A DNA stretch of 64,000 nucleotides from an uncultured SAR86 cluster bacterium (GCA_902537425.1 CACBBD010000001.1:124001-188000); one strand, 5' to 3'. Counted from the stretch's first letter, positions 17,938 to 27,507 are shown. The notes: a model not told the origin generated them from the letters alone. Numbers and translations are program-made.

Positions 17938-20151
17938 ATGTCTAAAAAGTACTCCTTTATTTTATTAATAATCGTTTCTTCTATGATTATTTTTTCAAAC
18001 TTCTTGAAGGGAAATGAAGACAAAACTCTTAAGATAAATTCTATCGATGCCGAAGTTATAGAATCCTTAGATCAGGAAATTCTTAGTTTAACGGGAAACG
18101 TTGTTATTAAAACTGATATTGTTCAATTATGGTCAGATAAAGCCATTTATGACCGTGAAAACCAAACCATACAGCTTGAAGGAAATATCAAGGCATTGTC
18201 TAAAAACCTTACTGTTGAAGCTCAAAACATGGAAGCTGATTTTGTTGATAATGAGTTCTTCATCTCAAGCTCTAGTTTTAACTTTATGGAAAGAGGATTT
18301 GGCGAAGCTCAGTTTATAAATCTCAAGTTTAGTGGCGATATAGAATTATTAAATATTTCAATTACAAGTTGTAAAAAGGAAGATCTATCTTGGAATTTAA
18401 ATTCTAAGAAAATAACTATTCTTGAAGATAGAAAGAATGCTGTTATTAAAGACGTGACGATTGAAGTTAATGAGACGCCAATCTTTTATTTGCCTTATGC
18501 GAGGACAGCAATAGGAAAAGAAAAATTCTCTGGGTTTTTAGCACCATCTATTAAACAAGGAAAAGACGGGCTAGATCTTTCAGTGCCTTACTTTTTTAGT
18601 TTAGCTCCAAACTATGATCTAACAATCTCACCACGATATATAGAAAAAAGAGGATCTGGGATCAGTTCCGAAGGAAGGTTTCTCACTCAAGACTCTGAGA
18701 GCCTTATAGCATTCTCATATTTTTTTGACGATAGAAAATTCCTAGATCAAACTGGAAAAAATAAAAAAAGATGGGCAACAAAAGTAAACAGTCAAACAAA
18801 TTTAGGCTCTAACCTATACGTCGGCATTAGTACTGAATACGTAAGTGATAATCTGTACTTTGAAGACTTAAATGATGATATCTTAGGAACTCAACAAAAG
18901 GATTTCTTAAAGAGAAATCTGAACGTAGGCCTCAATACAAAAAATTTGAAAATAATAGGTAGATTGAAGCAATTCCATAATTTAAATCCGTTTTCCATAA
19001 ACGAATATAAAACTCAACCTCACTTGAATGTTGAGTATCAAGGAAATGTCTTTGGGATGTCGACAAGGTTAGTAACTGATTATGCAAAATTCTCATTTGA
19101 TGAAAAATTTAATCCATTCAATAAGGAGACAGACATAAAGAGAATATACATCGAACCCTCATTGTCATTTGAAAAAGGAAATAGATCTTCGCTAACTTCA
19201 TTCAATGTCGGAAGAAGAAAAACAGAGTACCAAACTAAACTGGATCCCATTGATAATTCATACAACTGGGCCGAACTTAGTTATAGAGTTTATATGGAAA
19301 AGAAATCGAAAAATGAATTCCACAGTCTAACTCCAATATTTAAGTATGTTTACATTGATGGAGAAAATAATAACGAGAAAGGGATAGATTCAAAACTTCA
19401 AAATTTAAACTTTGAAACTTTATTTAAAAGGAACTGGTACTCTGGCTCAGACTTTTTTTTAGAGCAGAATAGATTAATTTTTGGTTTTGAACATAATTTC
19501 TATAATGCCAGTAATGGTAATGAAAGATATTTCTCGTTAGGAAGAGCATTCTTTCGAAATAAAGAAAATAGTCTGAATAATAACATTTCAAAAAAATCTT
19601 CTATTGTTGCTGAGTTCAAAGCCAACCTATCAGGTCATCTGAAAATAAATAGTTCATTAGAGTTTGATTCTGACTTAAAAAAAATATACAGAGGAAGTTT
19701 AGGAATCGTTTATGAAAGAGAAGAAAGAAAAAATATACAATTAAGATCGATATATAAGAGAGACCCAAAATATCTTAATTTAATAAGTGGTTGGTCTGAT
19801 GATGAACTGCCTATAAATCAAATTGAACTAATTTCTCAGTGGGAACTTTCAAGTAAATTTTTAATCTTTGGAAAAGTCTCCAGAGATTATGAAAAAAATT
19901 ATTCAAGAGATCTATCCTATGGCATAGAGTATGCCAATTGTTGTTTAAAATTAGGCTTAATGAAAAGAAAATGGCTCGATCAAAATTACTATCCTTTTTT
20001 CGAAATGAATAAAGAAGAAATTAATCTAATTGAAAATAGTCCTTTTACCGAAAGGGAAAGGGATAATATTTATTTATTTTTTGAGCTAACTGAACTGGGT
20101 AGATTTGGAAAGAGAATTTCAGAAGTTTTGAGTTCTAGAAGATTTCAGTAA
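17938..20151 (+). CDS. lptD: LPS-assembly protein LptD (outer-membrane barrel)
   Basis: A 737-aa outer-membrane translocon subunit that, with the lipoprotein LptE, inserts lipopolysaccharide into the outer leaflet. A signal peptide (residues ~1-25, KK then a hydrophobic stretch) precedes the periplasmic beta-jellyroll (LTGNVVIKTDIVQLWSDKAIYD), the family segment PIFYLPYARTAIG...SGFLAPSI, and an aromatic-rich barrel. One Cys lies at 145 and a Cys pair near residue 674 in YANCCLKLG. The N-terminal Cys equivalent to E. coli Cys31 is missing, so only one of the two long-range disulfides could form. Confidence 0.95.
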   Translation: MSKKYSFILLIIVSSMIIFSNFLKGNEDKTLKINSIDAEVIESLDQEILSLTGNVVIKTDIVQLWSDKAIYDRENQTIQLEGNIKALSKNLTVEAQNMEADFVDNEFFISSSSFNFMERGFGEAQFINLKFSGDIELLNISITSCKKEDLSWNLNSKKITILEDRKNAVIKDVTIEVNETPIFYLPYARTAIGKEKFSGFLAPSIKQGKDGLDLSVPYFFSLAPNYDLTISPRYIEKRGSGISSEGRFLTQDSESLIAFSYFFDDRKFLDQTGKNKKRWATKVNSQTNLGSNLYVGISTEYVSDNLYFEDLNDDILGTQQKDFLKRNLNVGLNTKNLKIIGRLKQFHNLNPFSINEYKTQPHLNVEYQGNVFGMSTRLVTDYAKFSFDEKFNPFNKETDIKRIYIEPSLSFEKGNRSSLTSFNVGRRKTEYQTKLDPIDNSYNWAELSYRVYMEKKSKNEFHSLTPIFKYVYIDGENNNEKGIDSKLQNLNFETLFKRNWYSGSDFFLEQNRLIFGFEHNFYNASNGNERYFSLGRAFFRNKENSLNNNISKKSSIVAEFKANLSGHLKINSSLEFDSDLKKIYRGSLGIVYEREERKNIQLRSIYKRDPKYLNLISGWSDDELPINQIELISQWELSSKFLIFGKVSRDYEKNYSRDLSYGIEYANCCLKLGLMKRKWLDQNYYPFFEMNKEEINLIENSPFTERERDNIYLFFELTELGRFGKRISEVLSSRRFQ

Positions 20152-20186
20152 TTGCAACAACTGGAAAAAAGAAGACAATAGTAAAT

Positions 20187-21506
20187 ATGGATCTAACAAA
20201 AATACTTTTAATCATAGCTTCAATTAAGAAAAAGATAGCCATTACCCTGCTAGGTTTTCTGGTATCTACAAATACTTATACGAAAATTGAGTTGATCGAT
20301 AGAGTCGTAGCTGTTGTAGATTCAGGGGTAATAATGGAATCTCAACTAAATACTAGAGTTGAAGAGATACTTATAAGATTAAAAAATGATAAAGCCGAAC
20401 TGCCTCCTTTAAACCTATTGGAAGAGCAAGTTTTAGATAGATTAATCATTGAAGAAATACAGCTTCAGCTAGCGGACAGGGCCGGCATAAAAATTAGTGA
20501 TTCAGAGCTAAATCAAACTCTTTCTAGGGTTTCATCACAAAATAATCTCAGTTTGGAAGAATTTAGACTTAAGCTAGAGGAGGAAGGAACTTCTTATAAA
20601 TCTTTCAGGGATACTATAAAGAAAGAACTAATAATCCAAAGAGTGCAAAGAGGTAAGGTTGGTGCAAAAATAGATATTTCTGAACAGGAACTTGAAAATT
20701 TTATCAATTCTGAAGAAGGCAGAACTCAGCTAGCCGAGCAATACAATGTTCAACATATCCTCTTACCTGTTAAAAGTGGTTTATCGGAAATAGAAATACA
20801 AGCAATTGAAAACGAAGCAGTTTCATTATTAGAAAGACTTGAGAGTGGAGAAAATTTTGAAAAGCTTGCCGCATCTTACTCTGCAGGACAAAAGGCTCTG
20901 GAGGGTGGTTTCCTTGGCTGGAGAACTTCGGCAGAATTACCAAGTCTTTTTGCTGAAGTAGTAACAGAACTAACAGTTGGAGAAGTAGCGCAACCAGTAA
21001 GGAGTGGAGCTGGGTTCCACATACTTAAATTAACTGAAAAAAGAGGAAATACTGTTAAATTCCTAGATCAAACTCTAGCAAGGCATATTCTTGTCCAGCC
21101 CTCTGAAATAAGAACAGAGAATCAAGCTGAAATTCTTATCAATGATATCTACAAGAGATTAAAAGAAGGAGAAGATTTTAAACAACTTGCCCGACAATTC
21201 TCTGAAGATCCTGGGTCAAAAATGGATGGGGGTGAGTTGGGTTGGAGTAATCCTGGAGACTATGATCCTGCATTTGAAATGACTTTGAATGCAACTGAAA
21301 TAGGTCAGCTATCCGAACCTGTTAAGTCTTCTTTTGGATGGCATATCATTGAGGTCATGGATCGAAGAAATGAGGACGTAAGTCAAGAAGAACAAAAAAA
21401 TAGGGCTTATCAAATAATTTTTAAAAGAAAATTTGATCAAGAGCTACAAAGTACTCTGATAGAGCTAAGAGCAGAGGCTTATGTAGATATAAAACTAAAC
21501 TCATGA
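20187..21506 (+). CDS. surA: Periplasmic chaperone / peptidyl-prolyl isomerase SurA
   Basis: A 439-aa periplasmic chaperone that escorts outer-membrane proteins, including LptD. A hydrophobic N-terminal segment (~15-30) serves as export signal, followed by the SurA N-terminal helical domain (DRVVAVVDSGVIMESQL). Two parvulin domains follow, starting YNVQHILLPV (~185) and ARHILVQPSE (~302), each with its GGFLGW or GGELGW turn. Placement directly after lptD matches E. coli and Pseudomonas. The start is the first in-frame ATG and is not backed by a strong ribosome site. Confidence 0.95.
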   Translation: MDLTKILLIIASIKKKIAITLLGFLVSTNTYTKIELIDRVVAVVDSGVIMESQLNTRVEEILIRLKNDKAELPPLNLLEEQVLDRLIIEEIQLQLADRAGIKISDSELNQTLSRVSSQNNLSLEEFRLKLEEEGTSYKSFRDTIKKELIIQRVQRGKVGAKIDISEQELENFINSEEGRTQLAEQYNVQHILLPVKSGLSEIEIQAIENEAVSLLERLESGENFEKLAASYSAGQKALEGGFLGWRTSAELPSLFAEVVTELTVGEVAQPVRSGAGFHILKLTEKRGNTVKFLDQTLARHILVQPSEIRTENQAEILINDIYKRLKEGEDFKQLARQFSEDPGSKMDGGELGWSNPGDYDPAFEMTLNATEIGQLSEPVKSSFGWHIIEVMDRRNEDVSQEEQKNRAYQIIFKRKFDQELQSTLIELRAEAYVDIKLNS

Positions 21507-22501
21507 CAAAAATTGCTGTCTCTTCTGGAGATCCAGCTGGTATAGGTCCCGATATCTGCATTAAAGCTTTTGGTCAAAAGAAATCACTAGCCTACAAACC
21601 AGTAATTTTTGGAAATATAGATCTCTTGAAAGAAAGAGCTGACGAAATCAAGATTAAGGTTAATATAAAGGAATACACTGGTGAAGATTCAAACTCTCTA
21701 ACTGATGAATCTTTATGGGTAGTAGATAGACCTATAAGCTCGGAAGTAAAATCAGGTAGTCCTGAACCAAGCAATGCTAAATACATAATGTCTATTTTCG
21801 AAGAGTCAGTTAAAAAAACCATATCAAAGGAATTCAATGCGGTAGTAACGTGTCCAATAAATAAAGAATTAATGAATGAAGGAGGCGTATCATTTACTGG
21901 CCACACTGAAGAACTTGCAAGTCTTGGTAATACCAAGGACGTTGTAATGATGTTAGCTAATGAGAAAATCAAGATAGCATTAGCTACAACTCATCTACCT
22001 CTCAGTGAAGTTCCCTCTCGTATAAATGAAGATCTTCTTATCAACACGATATCTATAATTAATCAGTCTCTGAAAAATCACTGGAAATTGGAAAATCCAA
22101 TTATCAAAGTGCTCGGTTTGAATCCTCATGCCGGAGATGGAGGTTATTTGGGTAGGGAAGAAAAAGATATTATCGGCCCTACTTTGGACAAATTAAGAGA
22201 ACAAGGTCTAGAAATAATAGGCCCAGTTTCTGCAGATACTGCCTTCGTTGATTTAGATAAAACTCAAAAGGCAGATGCTTTTCTTGCAATGTTCCATGAT
22301 CAAGGACTTCCAGTAATTAAAACTATGGGTTTCGGTGAGACTGTTAATATCACTTTAGGACTTCCATTCATACGCACTTCTGTGGATCATGGTACTGCAT
22401 ATGATCAGACTGGAACTGGTCGGGCTGATGAATCAAGTCTTCTTGCAGCAACAGAAATGGCATGTTCAATGAGCAAAAGATCTGAGAATGCCAAAAGATA
22501 A
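21503..22501 (+). CDS. pdxA: 4-hydroxythreonine-4-phosphate dehydrogenase
   Basis: A 332-aa NAD-dependent, metal-requiring enzyme of the DXP-dependent pyridoxal phosphate pathway. Motifs are SSGDPAGIGPDICIKA, SFTGHTEELA, GLNPHAGDGGYLGREE and MFHDQGLPVIKTMGF with SVDHGTAYD (His metal ligands). It overlaps surA by 4 nt (ATGA) and rsmA by 14 nt. Confidence 0.97.
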   Translation: MTKIAVSSGDPAGIGPDICIKAFGQKKSLAYKPVIFGNIDLLKERADEIKIKVNIKEYTGEDSNSLTDESLWVVDRPISSEVKSGSPEPSNAKYIMSIFEESVKKTISKEFNAVVTCPINKELMNEGGVSFTGHTEELASLGNTKDVVMMLANEKIKIALATTHLPLSEVPSRINEDLLINTISIINQSLKNHWKLENPIIKVLGLNPHAGDGGYLGREEKDIIGPTLDKLREQGLEIIGPVSADTAFVDLDKTQKADAFLAMFHDQGLPVIKTMGFGETVNITLGLPFIRTSVDHGTAYDQTGTGRADESSLLAATEMACSMSKRSENAKR

Positions 22502-23252
22502 AAAAAGTTTAGGGCAGAATTTTTTAATTGATCCAGCTGTCATAAACCAAATACTTCAGTTTATCAATCCGGATTCCAAAGATATTTTTTTAGAAATAGG
22601 ACCAGGCAAAGGAGCAATTACTGAACAACTTGCGAGTAGAGTAGATACTACTCATGCAGTTGAAATAGATAAGGGATTATCTTACAAACTAAGGGAATTA
22701 GAAGATGAAAAAAATTTGTATGTTCATAATAAAAGCATATTAGATTTTGATCCTAGAGAAATTTTTACAAATAAAGTCAGAGTCATTGGAAACTTACCAT
22801 ACAACCTATCTACGCCTATTATGTTTTGGAGTTTTAAATATTTAGCTAAGTTTTGCGATATGCACTTTATGTTACAAAAGGAATTTGGAGAGAGGCTTAT
22901 TGCTAAAAATGATAATAAAGACTTTGGGAGAATCACAGTTATTACTCAATATCTAACAAAGCCAGAGTATTGTTTTTTAATCTCGCCTGAAAGCTTTTCA
23001 CCAAAACCGAAAGTGGAGAGTGTCTTTATAAAATTTAATCCTATAGCGGGAAGAAGTATAGATGATCCAATTGCAATAAGATTGCAAGAAGTAACACGAA
23101 TTGCTTTTATGCATAAAAGAAAGATGGTTGGGAAATCTCTTGAAAAAATTATATCTTCTGAAAAATTAGATGACTTAGGTATAGATAGAAAATGTAGACC
23201 AGAAAATATATCAGTTGAAGATTATGTAAAAATTTCTGGAGCACTCATGTAA
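22488..23252 (+). CDS. rsmA: 16S rRNA dimethyladenosine transferase (KsgA)
   Basis: A 254-aa methyltransferase that dimethylates A1518 and A1519 near the 3' end of 16S rRNA during 30S maturation. It has KKSLGQNFLIDPAVIN, the SAM loop LEIGPGKGAITEQL, the catalytic NLPYNLSTPI motif and SFSPKPKVESVF. It starts inside the end of pdxA. The apaG gene that usually lies between rsmA and apaH is absent. Confidence 0.97.
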   Translation: MPKDKKSLGQNFLIDPAVINQILQFINPDSKDIFLEIGPGKGAITEQLASRVDTTHAVEIDKGLSYKLRELEDEKNLYVHNKSILDFDPREIFTNKVRVIGNLPYNLSTPIMFWSFKYLAKFCDMHFMLQKEFGERLIAKNDNKDFGRITVITQYLTKPEYCFLISPESFSPKPKVESVFIKFNPIAGRSIDDPIAIRLQEVTRIAFMHKRKMVGKSLEKIISSEKLDDLGIDRKCRPENISVEDYVKISGALM

Positions 23253-24085
23253 TGTCAAATTATGCTATCGGAGATTTGCAAGGTTGTTATAGCGAGTTGC
23301 AAGACCTGTTAAAAAAAATCTCATTTGATAAAGATGAAGATAAATTATGGTTTTGTGGTGATCTGGTAAACAGAGGTTCTGAATCTCTGAACTGTTTACA
23401 TTTTCTATATTCAATAAGGGAAAATTGCCATATTGTCTTAGGAAATCATGATCTCCACTTAATTGCAGTTCAAAACTCAATCAGAGATATAAGCAAAAAT
23501 GATACATTCCACGATATTTTACATAGCTCAAAAGATGATTTCTTAATTGATTGGTTAAGATCGCTTCCCTTTCATTTCATTAAGACAATTGATACAAAAG
23601 AAGGTGAAAAAGAATTTGTTATGACACATGCCGGCATTCCACCTCATTGGACAAAAAAAGATCTCATTGATCATTCAAATAAGCTTAGTTCAAACCTTGT
23701 AAGTAATGACTACCGTAATTTTCTTAAAAAAATATTTGGAAATAGACCTGATCATCCAGATAAATGTAAAAAAGATGAAGAAGTATCAAGATTAAATATT
23801 AATTTTTTAACGAGGATGAGATTTTATAACCCTGACGGGTCTCTTGAGTTGGATTACAAAGGGAAGGTTGAAACAGCTCCAAATAATTTAAAACCTTGGT
23901 TTGAATATAAGCTGAAAATTCTAGAAGAAAACACACATATACTATTTGGGCATTGGGCAGCATTAAATGGTGTTACTGGGAAAGATAACATTACGGCCCT
24001 AGATACAGGTTGTGCATGGGGCAACAAGTTAACTGCGATAAGACTTGAAGATAAAGCAACCTTTAGCTGTGATAAGCTAAATTAG
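23252..24085 (+). CDS. apaH: Symmetrical diadenosine tetraphosphatase
   Basis: A 277-aa calcineurin-like hydrolase that splits Ap4A into two ADP and can remove NpnN caps from RNA 5' ends. Phosphoesterase motifs are AIGDLQGCYSEL, WFCGDLVNRG, VLGNHDLHL, MTHAGIPPHW and FGHWAAL...ALDTGCAWG. It starts on the last base of the rsmA stop codon (TAATG). Length is close to the 280 aa of E. coli. Confidence 0.96.
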   Translation: MSNYAIGDLQGCYSELQDLLKKISFDKDEDKLWFCGDLVNRGSESLNCLHFLYSIRENCHIVLGNHDLHLIAVQNSIRDISKNDTFHDILHSSKDDFLIDWLRSLPFHFIKTIDTKEGEKEFVMTHAGIPPHWTKKDLIDHSNKLSSNLVSNDYRNFLKKIFGNRPDHPDKCKKDEEVSRLNINFLTRMRFYNPDGSLELDYKGKVETAPNNLKPWFEYKLKILEENTHILFGHWAALNGVTGKDNITALDTGCAWGNKLTAIRLEDKATFSCDKLN

Positions 24086-24089
24086 ATAT

Positions 24090-25154
24090 ATGAATATTTA
24101 TTTAGTTGGTGGTGCAGTAAGAGATGCCCTATTGAACATAGAGTTTCACGAAAGAGACTGGGTTGTTGTAGGTGCCTCTGAAAGTGAGCTAATTGATAAA
24201 GGATATAAAAAAATTGGTAAAGATTTTCCTGTTTTCTTACATCCTGAAACAAAGGAAGAATATGCACTTGCAAGGCAAGAACGAAAGACGGCTCTAGGAC
24301 ACAAAGGTTTTGAATTTAAATTTGATACTTCTGTAACGTTAGAAGAAGATTTGCTGAGACGAGACCTGACAATCAACGCGATAGCAGAGGATAAAGATGG
24401 TAATTTAATTGATCCATACGGCGGGATGGAGGATATTAAGAATAAATTACTAAAAAGTGTCTCTGCTTCTTTTGATGAGGATCCTTTGAGAGTCCTAAGA
24501 GTTGCAAGATTTGCTTCTAAGCTCAAATTCTTAGATTTTAAAATAGAAAATAATACATTAGAACAAATGAAAAAAATTAGCTCTTCAGGAGAAATAGAGA
24601 CTCTAAGCAAAGAGAGAGTCTGGACGGAGACATATAAAGCTCTCTCTACTAGAAATCCTGAGGAATATTTTTCTATTCTTTTAAAGGTAGGTGCCCTAGA
24701 AAAAATTTGCCAACCTATGGATCTCAATCTTAATGCTCTAGAAAAGACATCATCAGACAATCAAGATCATGCTATAAAGTGGTCCGTTTCGATTTCAGAA
24801 AATGAGAATATAGAGAATATAAATAACTCTTTTAATGCTCCCAAAGAGTTCAGCGAGATATCTGAAATCTGTAATCAGATAAATATATTTTCTAGTAAAA
24901 AGATATCCCCTGAGTCTTTGATGGATCTAGTAAAAAAATGTGACTTGTTAAGAAAGCCCGAGAGATTCTATAAAGCTTCAAAAGCTTCCTCATATATAAT
25001 TGAGCCATCATTAAAGTCCGAAAAATGGATAGAAATTTATAACCTACTCAGTGATATCGGAGTTGATAAAACATTAAGAGAAGGTAAGTTAATTGCAAAA
25101 AAATTAAATGCAGATAGATTAACTGCTATAAATAATTATCTAGAAAAATTATGA
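24090..25154 (+). CDS. cca: CCA-adding tRNA nucleotidyltransferase
   Basis: A 354-aa class II nucleotidyltransferase that adds or repairs the 3' CCA of tRNAs. The head shows IYLVGGAVRDALL, the catalytic ERDWVVVG (Glu21/Asp23), DFPVFLHPETKEEYALAR and RRDLTINAIA, then the neck EDPLRVLRVARF. It is shorter than the 412-aa E. coli enzyme and lacks the C-terminal HD phosphohydrolase domain. Both tRNAs in the window encode CCA, so the enzyme would mainly repair ends. Confidence 0.95.
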   Translation: MNIYLVGGAVRDALLNIEFHERDWVVVGASESELIDKGYKKIGKDFPVFLHPETKEEYALARQERKTALGHKGFEFKFDTSVTLEEDLLRRDLTINAIAEDKDGNLIDPYGGMEDIKNKLLKSVSASFDEDPLRVLRVARFASKLKFLDFKIENNTLEQMKKISSSGEIETLSKERVWTETYKALSTRNPEEYFSILLKVGALEKICQPMDLNLNALEKTSSDNQDHAIKWSVSISENENIENINNSFNAPKEFSEISEICNQINIFSSKKISPESLMDLVKKCDLLRKPERFYKASKASSYIIEPSLKSEKWIEIYNLLSDIGVDKTLREGKLIAKKLNADRLTAINNYLEKL

Positions 25155-25882
25155 AACAAAAATTTATCTTCCTTACTGGTGGTGCAAAGAGAATTGGGAA
25201 GACTACTTGTCAACATTTCCACAACGAAGGTTTCAATATCATATTTCACTACAACTCCTCTAAATCAGAAGCGAATGATATAAAGAAAAATTTAAACGAA
25301 ATTAGAAAAGACTCTTGTTTCACTTTACAGGCAGATTTTGATGATGAATCTTCAATTAAAAAACTGACTCAAGGCTTGTCTGAAATAACTGACGAGCTAT
25401 CCGTTTTAATAAATAATGCATCTAGTTTCTACCCAACACCAATAGAAGATGCATCAATGGATGAGTGGAATAACTTAATGGCCACTAACGCAACAGCTCC
25501 ATTATTCTTGACCCAAGCCCTTCTGCCCTTCTTAAAAAAAGGTAAGGGATGCATTATAAATATTTCTGACACATTAGCTCCATGCGGTATAAAAAATTTC
25601 AGTCTTTACTCAGGTGCCAAATCTGCTTTGGAAGGTATTACTAAGTCTTTAGCAAAGGAGTTAGCCCCAGATATAAGGGTAAATGCAATCTCTCCCGGAG
25701 CGATACTATGGCCTGAAGATGAAGACTTAAGTGAAGATCAACAAAAGCAAAGATTAACAAAAGTCCCCTTAGGGAGGATTGGCTGTCCAGAGGATATTTC
25801 ATCTTTGGCAGTCTTTTTATCTGAGGCAGAATATATAACGGGTCAGGTGATAAAAGTTGATGGTGGTCGATCCATAAACTAG
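25151..25882 (+). CDS. Short-chain dehydrogenase, pteridine reductase (PTR1/FolM) type
   Basis: A 243-aa NAD(P)-dependent SDR. The cofactor loop is TGGAKRIGKT, the TGxxxRxG form seen in pteridine reductases instead of TGxxxGxG. INNASSFYPTP is also typical of PTR1/FolM, and the active-site YSGAK and C-terminal ITGQVIKVDGG are present. Such enzymes reduce dihydropterins or dihydrofolate. It overlaps cca by 4 nt and lies 3.7 kb from folK/folB, and these would be neighbours without the cassette between. Exact substrate is inferred. Confidence 0.8.
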   Translation: MKQKFIFLTGGAKRIGKTTCQHFHNEGFNIIFHYNSSKSEANDIKKNLNEIRKDSCFTLQADFDDESSIKKLTQGLSEITDELSVLINNASSFYPTPIEDASMDEWNNLMATNATAPLFLTQALLPFLKKGKGCIINISDTLAPCGIKNFSLYSGAKSALEGITKSLAKELAPDIRVNAISPGAILWPEDEDLSEDQQKQRLTKVPLGRIGCPEDISSLAVFLSEAEYITGQVIKVDGGRSIN

Positions 25883-25929
25883 ATAAATTTTTTCTTTTAT
25901 CATTTTTACATCTATCTTATTATTGAGTC

Positions 25930-26994
25930 ATGGGGAATGAATTGCACGAGACTGACGAAAATACCGGAACTATGGAAGTTCTGGAGAGGCATCAATTTGA
26001 TGTCTCTAAACTTCAAGATTTCATGTATGAAAATATAGAAGGTTTTGAAGGAAATATTCAATTAGAAGAATTTAAAGGTGGTCAATCTAATCCAACTTAC
26101 AAAGTAATAACGCCGAACCAATCCTATGTTCTAAGACGTAAGCCTCCTGGTAAGTTATTAAAATCTGCTCATGCGGTGGATAGAGAATATAAAGTAATTA
26201 CTGGTCTTAATAAAACTGATGTTCCTGTGCCAAAAAGCTACGCTCTTTGTGAAGATGATGATGTGATTGGTACTGCGTTCTACTTAATGGAATTTAAAGA
26301 TGGAAGAGTTTTATGGGATGCAGCAATGGAAGATAGTGATAAGGATGAGGCTTTAGGCGTTTACAAATCTATGAATGATTCTATGGCTAAACTCCATTTA
26401 GTAAATCCAAGTGAGATTGGTTTGGAGGATTTTGGAAAACCCGGAAATTATGTTGGTCGCCAAGTTTCTAGATGGTCAAAACAATATGTTGATTCTGAAA
26501 CTGAAAATATTGATTCGATGAATTATCTAATCGATTGGTTACCCAAGAATTTGCCCTCAGAAAAAAGAACTGGAATTGTTCATGGGGACTATAGTTTAAC
26601 GAATGTCATGATAGGGAAAAATGAACCAAATGTAATTGCTATACTGGATTGGGAGCTTTCAACTTTGGGCGATCCTTGTGCTGACTTCAATTATCACTGC
26701 CTTCAATACATAATGAACCCAAAATTAGCTGATAAAGATTATTGTAGAAATCAGGGTATTCCTGTGATTGATGAATACGTAAAAATGTATTCAGAAAAAA
26801 TCAATGTAGATTTAACTGAAGAATGGGATCTATATTCTGCCTATAATTTGTTTAAATTAGCTGGTATTTTACAAGGCATATTAGGTAGAGTAAGAGATGG
26901 TACAGCCGCTCACGAAAATGCTGCCGAAAGAGCTAGCGGAGTAAGGAACTTGTCTGATAAAGCATGGGATTTAGTAAAAAAGAATTTTTTATAG
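25930..26994 (+). CDS. APH-fold phosphotransferase of the ACAD10/LvaA-like family
   Basis: A 354-aa kinase-fold protein. The nucleotide lobe has FKGGQSNPTYKV and YVLRRKPPGKLLKSAHAVDRE, the catalytic loop is GIVHGDYSLTNVMIG, and the metal motif is ILDWELSTLGDPCADFNYH. The family includes the kinase domain of animal ACAD10/11 and LvaA of Pseudomonas putida, which phosphorylate 4-hydroxyacyl-CoAs before phosphate elimination. The neighbouring MaoC hydratases support acyl-CoA chemistry. An acyl-CoA dehydrogenase partner is not in the window. Start could be 25930 or ATG 25972. Family confidence is high and substrate is inferred. Confidence 0.85.
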   Translation: MGNELHETDENTGTMEVLERHQFDVSKLQDFMYENIEGFEGNIQLEEFKGGQSNPTYKVITPNQSYVLRRKPPGKLLKSAHAVDREYKVITGLNKTDVPVPKSYALCEDDDVIGTAFYLMEFKDGRVLWDAAMEDSDKDEALGVYKSMNDSMAKLHLVNPSEIGLEDFGKPGNYVGRQVSRWSKQYVDSETENIDSMNYLIDWLPKNLPSEKRTGIVHGDYSLTNVMIGKNEPNVIAILDWELSTLGDPCADFNYHCLQYIMNPKLADKDYCRNQGIPVIDEYVKMYSEKINVDLTEEWDLYSAYNLFKLAGILQGILGRVRDGTAAHENAAERASGVRNLSDKAWDLVKKNFL

Positions 26995-27003
26995 GAGAAG
27001 AAT

Positions 27004-27507
27004 ATGGCGATTGAGAAATTTTTAGTAGAGGCTAGTCATATCATGATGTTTGCAAGATCGGTAGGAGATGCAAACCCAATTTATCATGATGAGGATTACG
27101 CTAAAGAGACAGAATTAGGGGGAATAATTGCTCCACCCACATTTGCGCAATCTAGTGCGCAGTTTGATCCTGACTACTTTCTTAGGCCTAAGATAGGCGG
27201 TGAAGGTTGGTTTGGTTCAGGTAAAGAAGCATCTGGGGCTAAGCCCTCAAAAGATTCGGGTGATGGCGGAGGTGGTGCTGCTATGGGTCTTCATGCTGAG
27301 CAACACTTTGAATATCATCTGCCTGTGAAGGCTGGAGATGTTTTAACTGCTACTACCAAACCAGGAAATACATGGGAAAAAGAAAGCAAAAGAGCTGGAA
27401 AATTAAAATTTAGTGAAAGTGTCACTGAATACAGAAATCAAAATGGTGAATTGGTTATAACTGCAACAGGTGTTGGAGTTCAAACTGAAAGAGCCGTAGA
27501 TAGTTAG
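27004..27507 (+). CDS. MaoC-type hydratase subunit, N-terminal (FAS1 dehydratase-like) domain protein
   Basis: A 167-aa hot-dog fold protein. It begins AIEKFLVEASHIMMFARSVGDANPIYHD and contains GGIIAPPTFAQSS, features of the MaoC_dehydratase N-terminal half, which usually lacks the full catalytic Asp/His pair. A glycine-rich stretch (SGDGGGGAAMG) lies mid-protein. Such proteins pair with a MaoC protein as a heteromeric enoyl-CoA hydratase, as in actinobacterial steroid side-chain degradation. An AGGAG-type site precedes the ATG. The partner is 9 nt downstream. Confidence 0.82.
   Translation: MAIEKFLVEASHIMMFARSVGDANPIYHDEDYAKETELGGIIAPPTFAQSSAQFDPDYFLRPKIGGEGWFGSGKEASGAKPSKDSGDGGGGAAMGLHAEQHFEYHLPVKAGDVLTATTKPGNTWEKESKRAGKLKFSESVTEYRNQNGELVITATGVGVQTERAVDS

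Noticed and set aside
24138-24180. Cca catalytic DxD motif reads ERD (Glu21, Asp23).
   Set aside because: I believe ERDW occurs in many proteobacterial Cca proteins, so it is a normal variant and not a sign of inactivation.
25151-25882. SDR after cca as FabG (3-ketoacyl-ACP reductase).
   Set aside because: The TGGAKRIG loop and NNASSFYPTP fit pteridine reductases better, and folate genes lie nearby.
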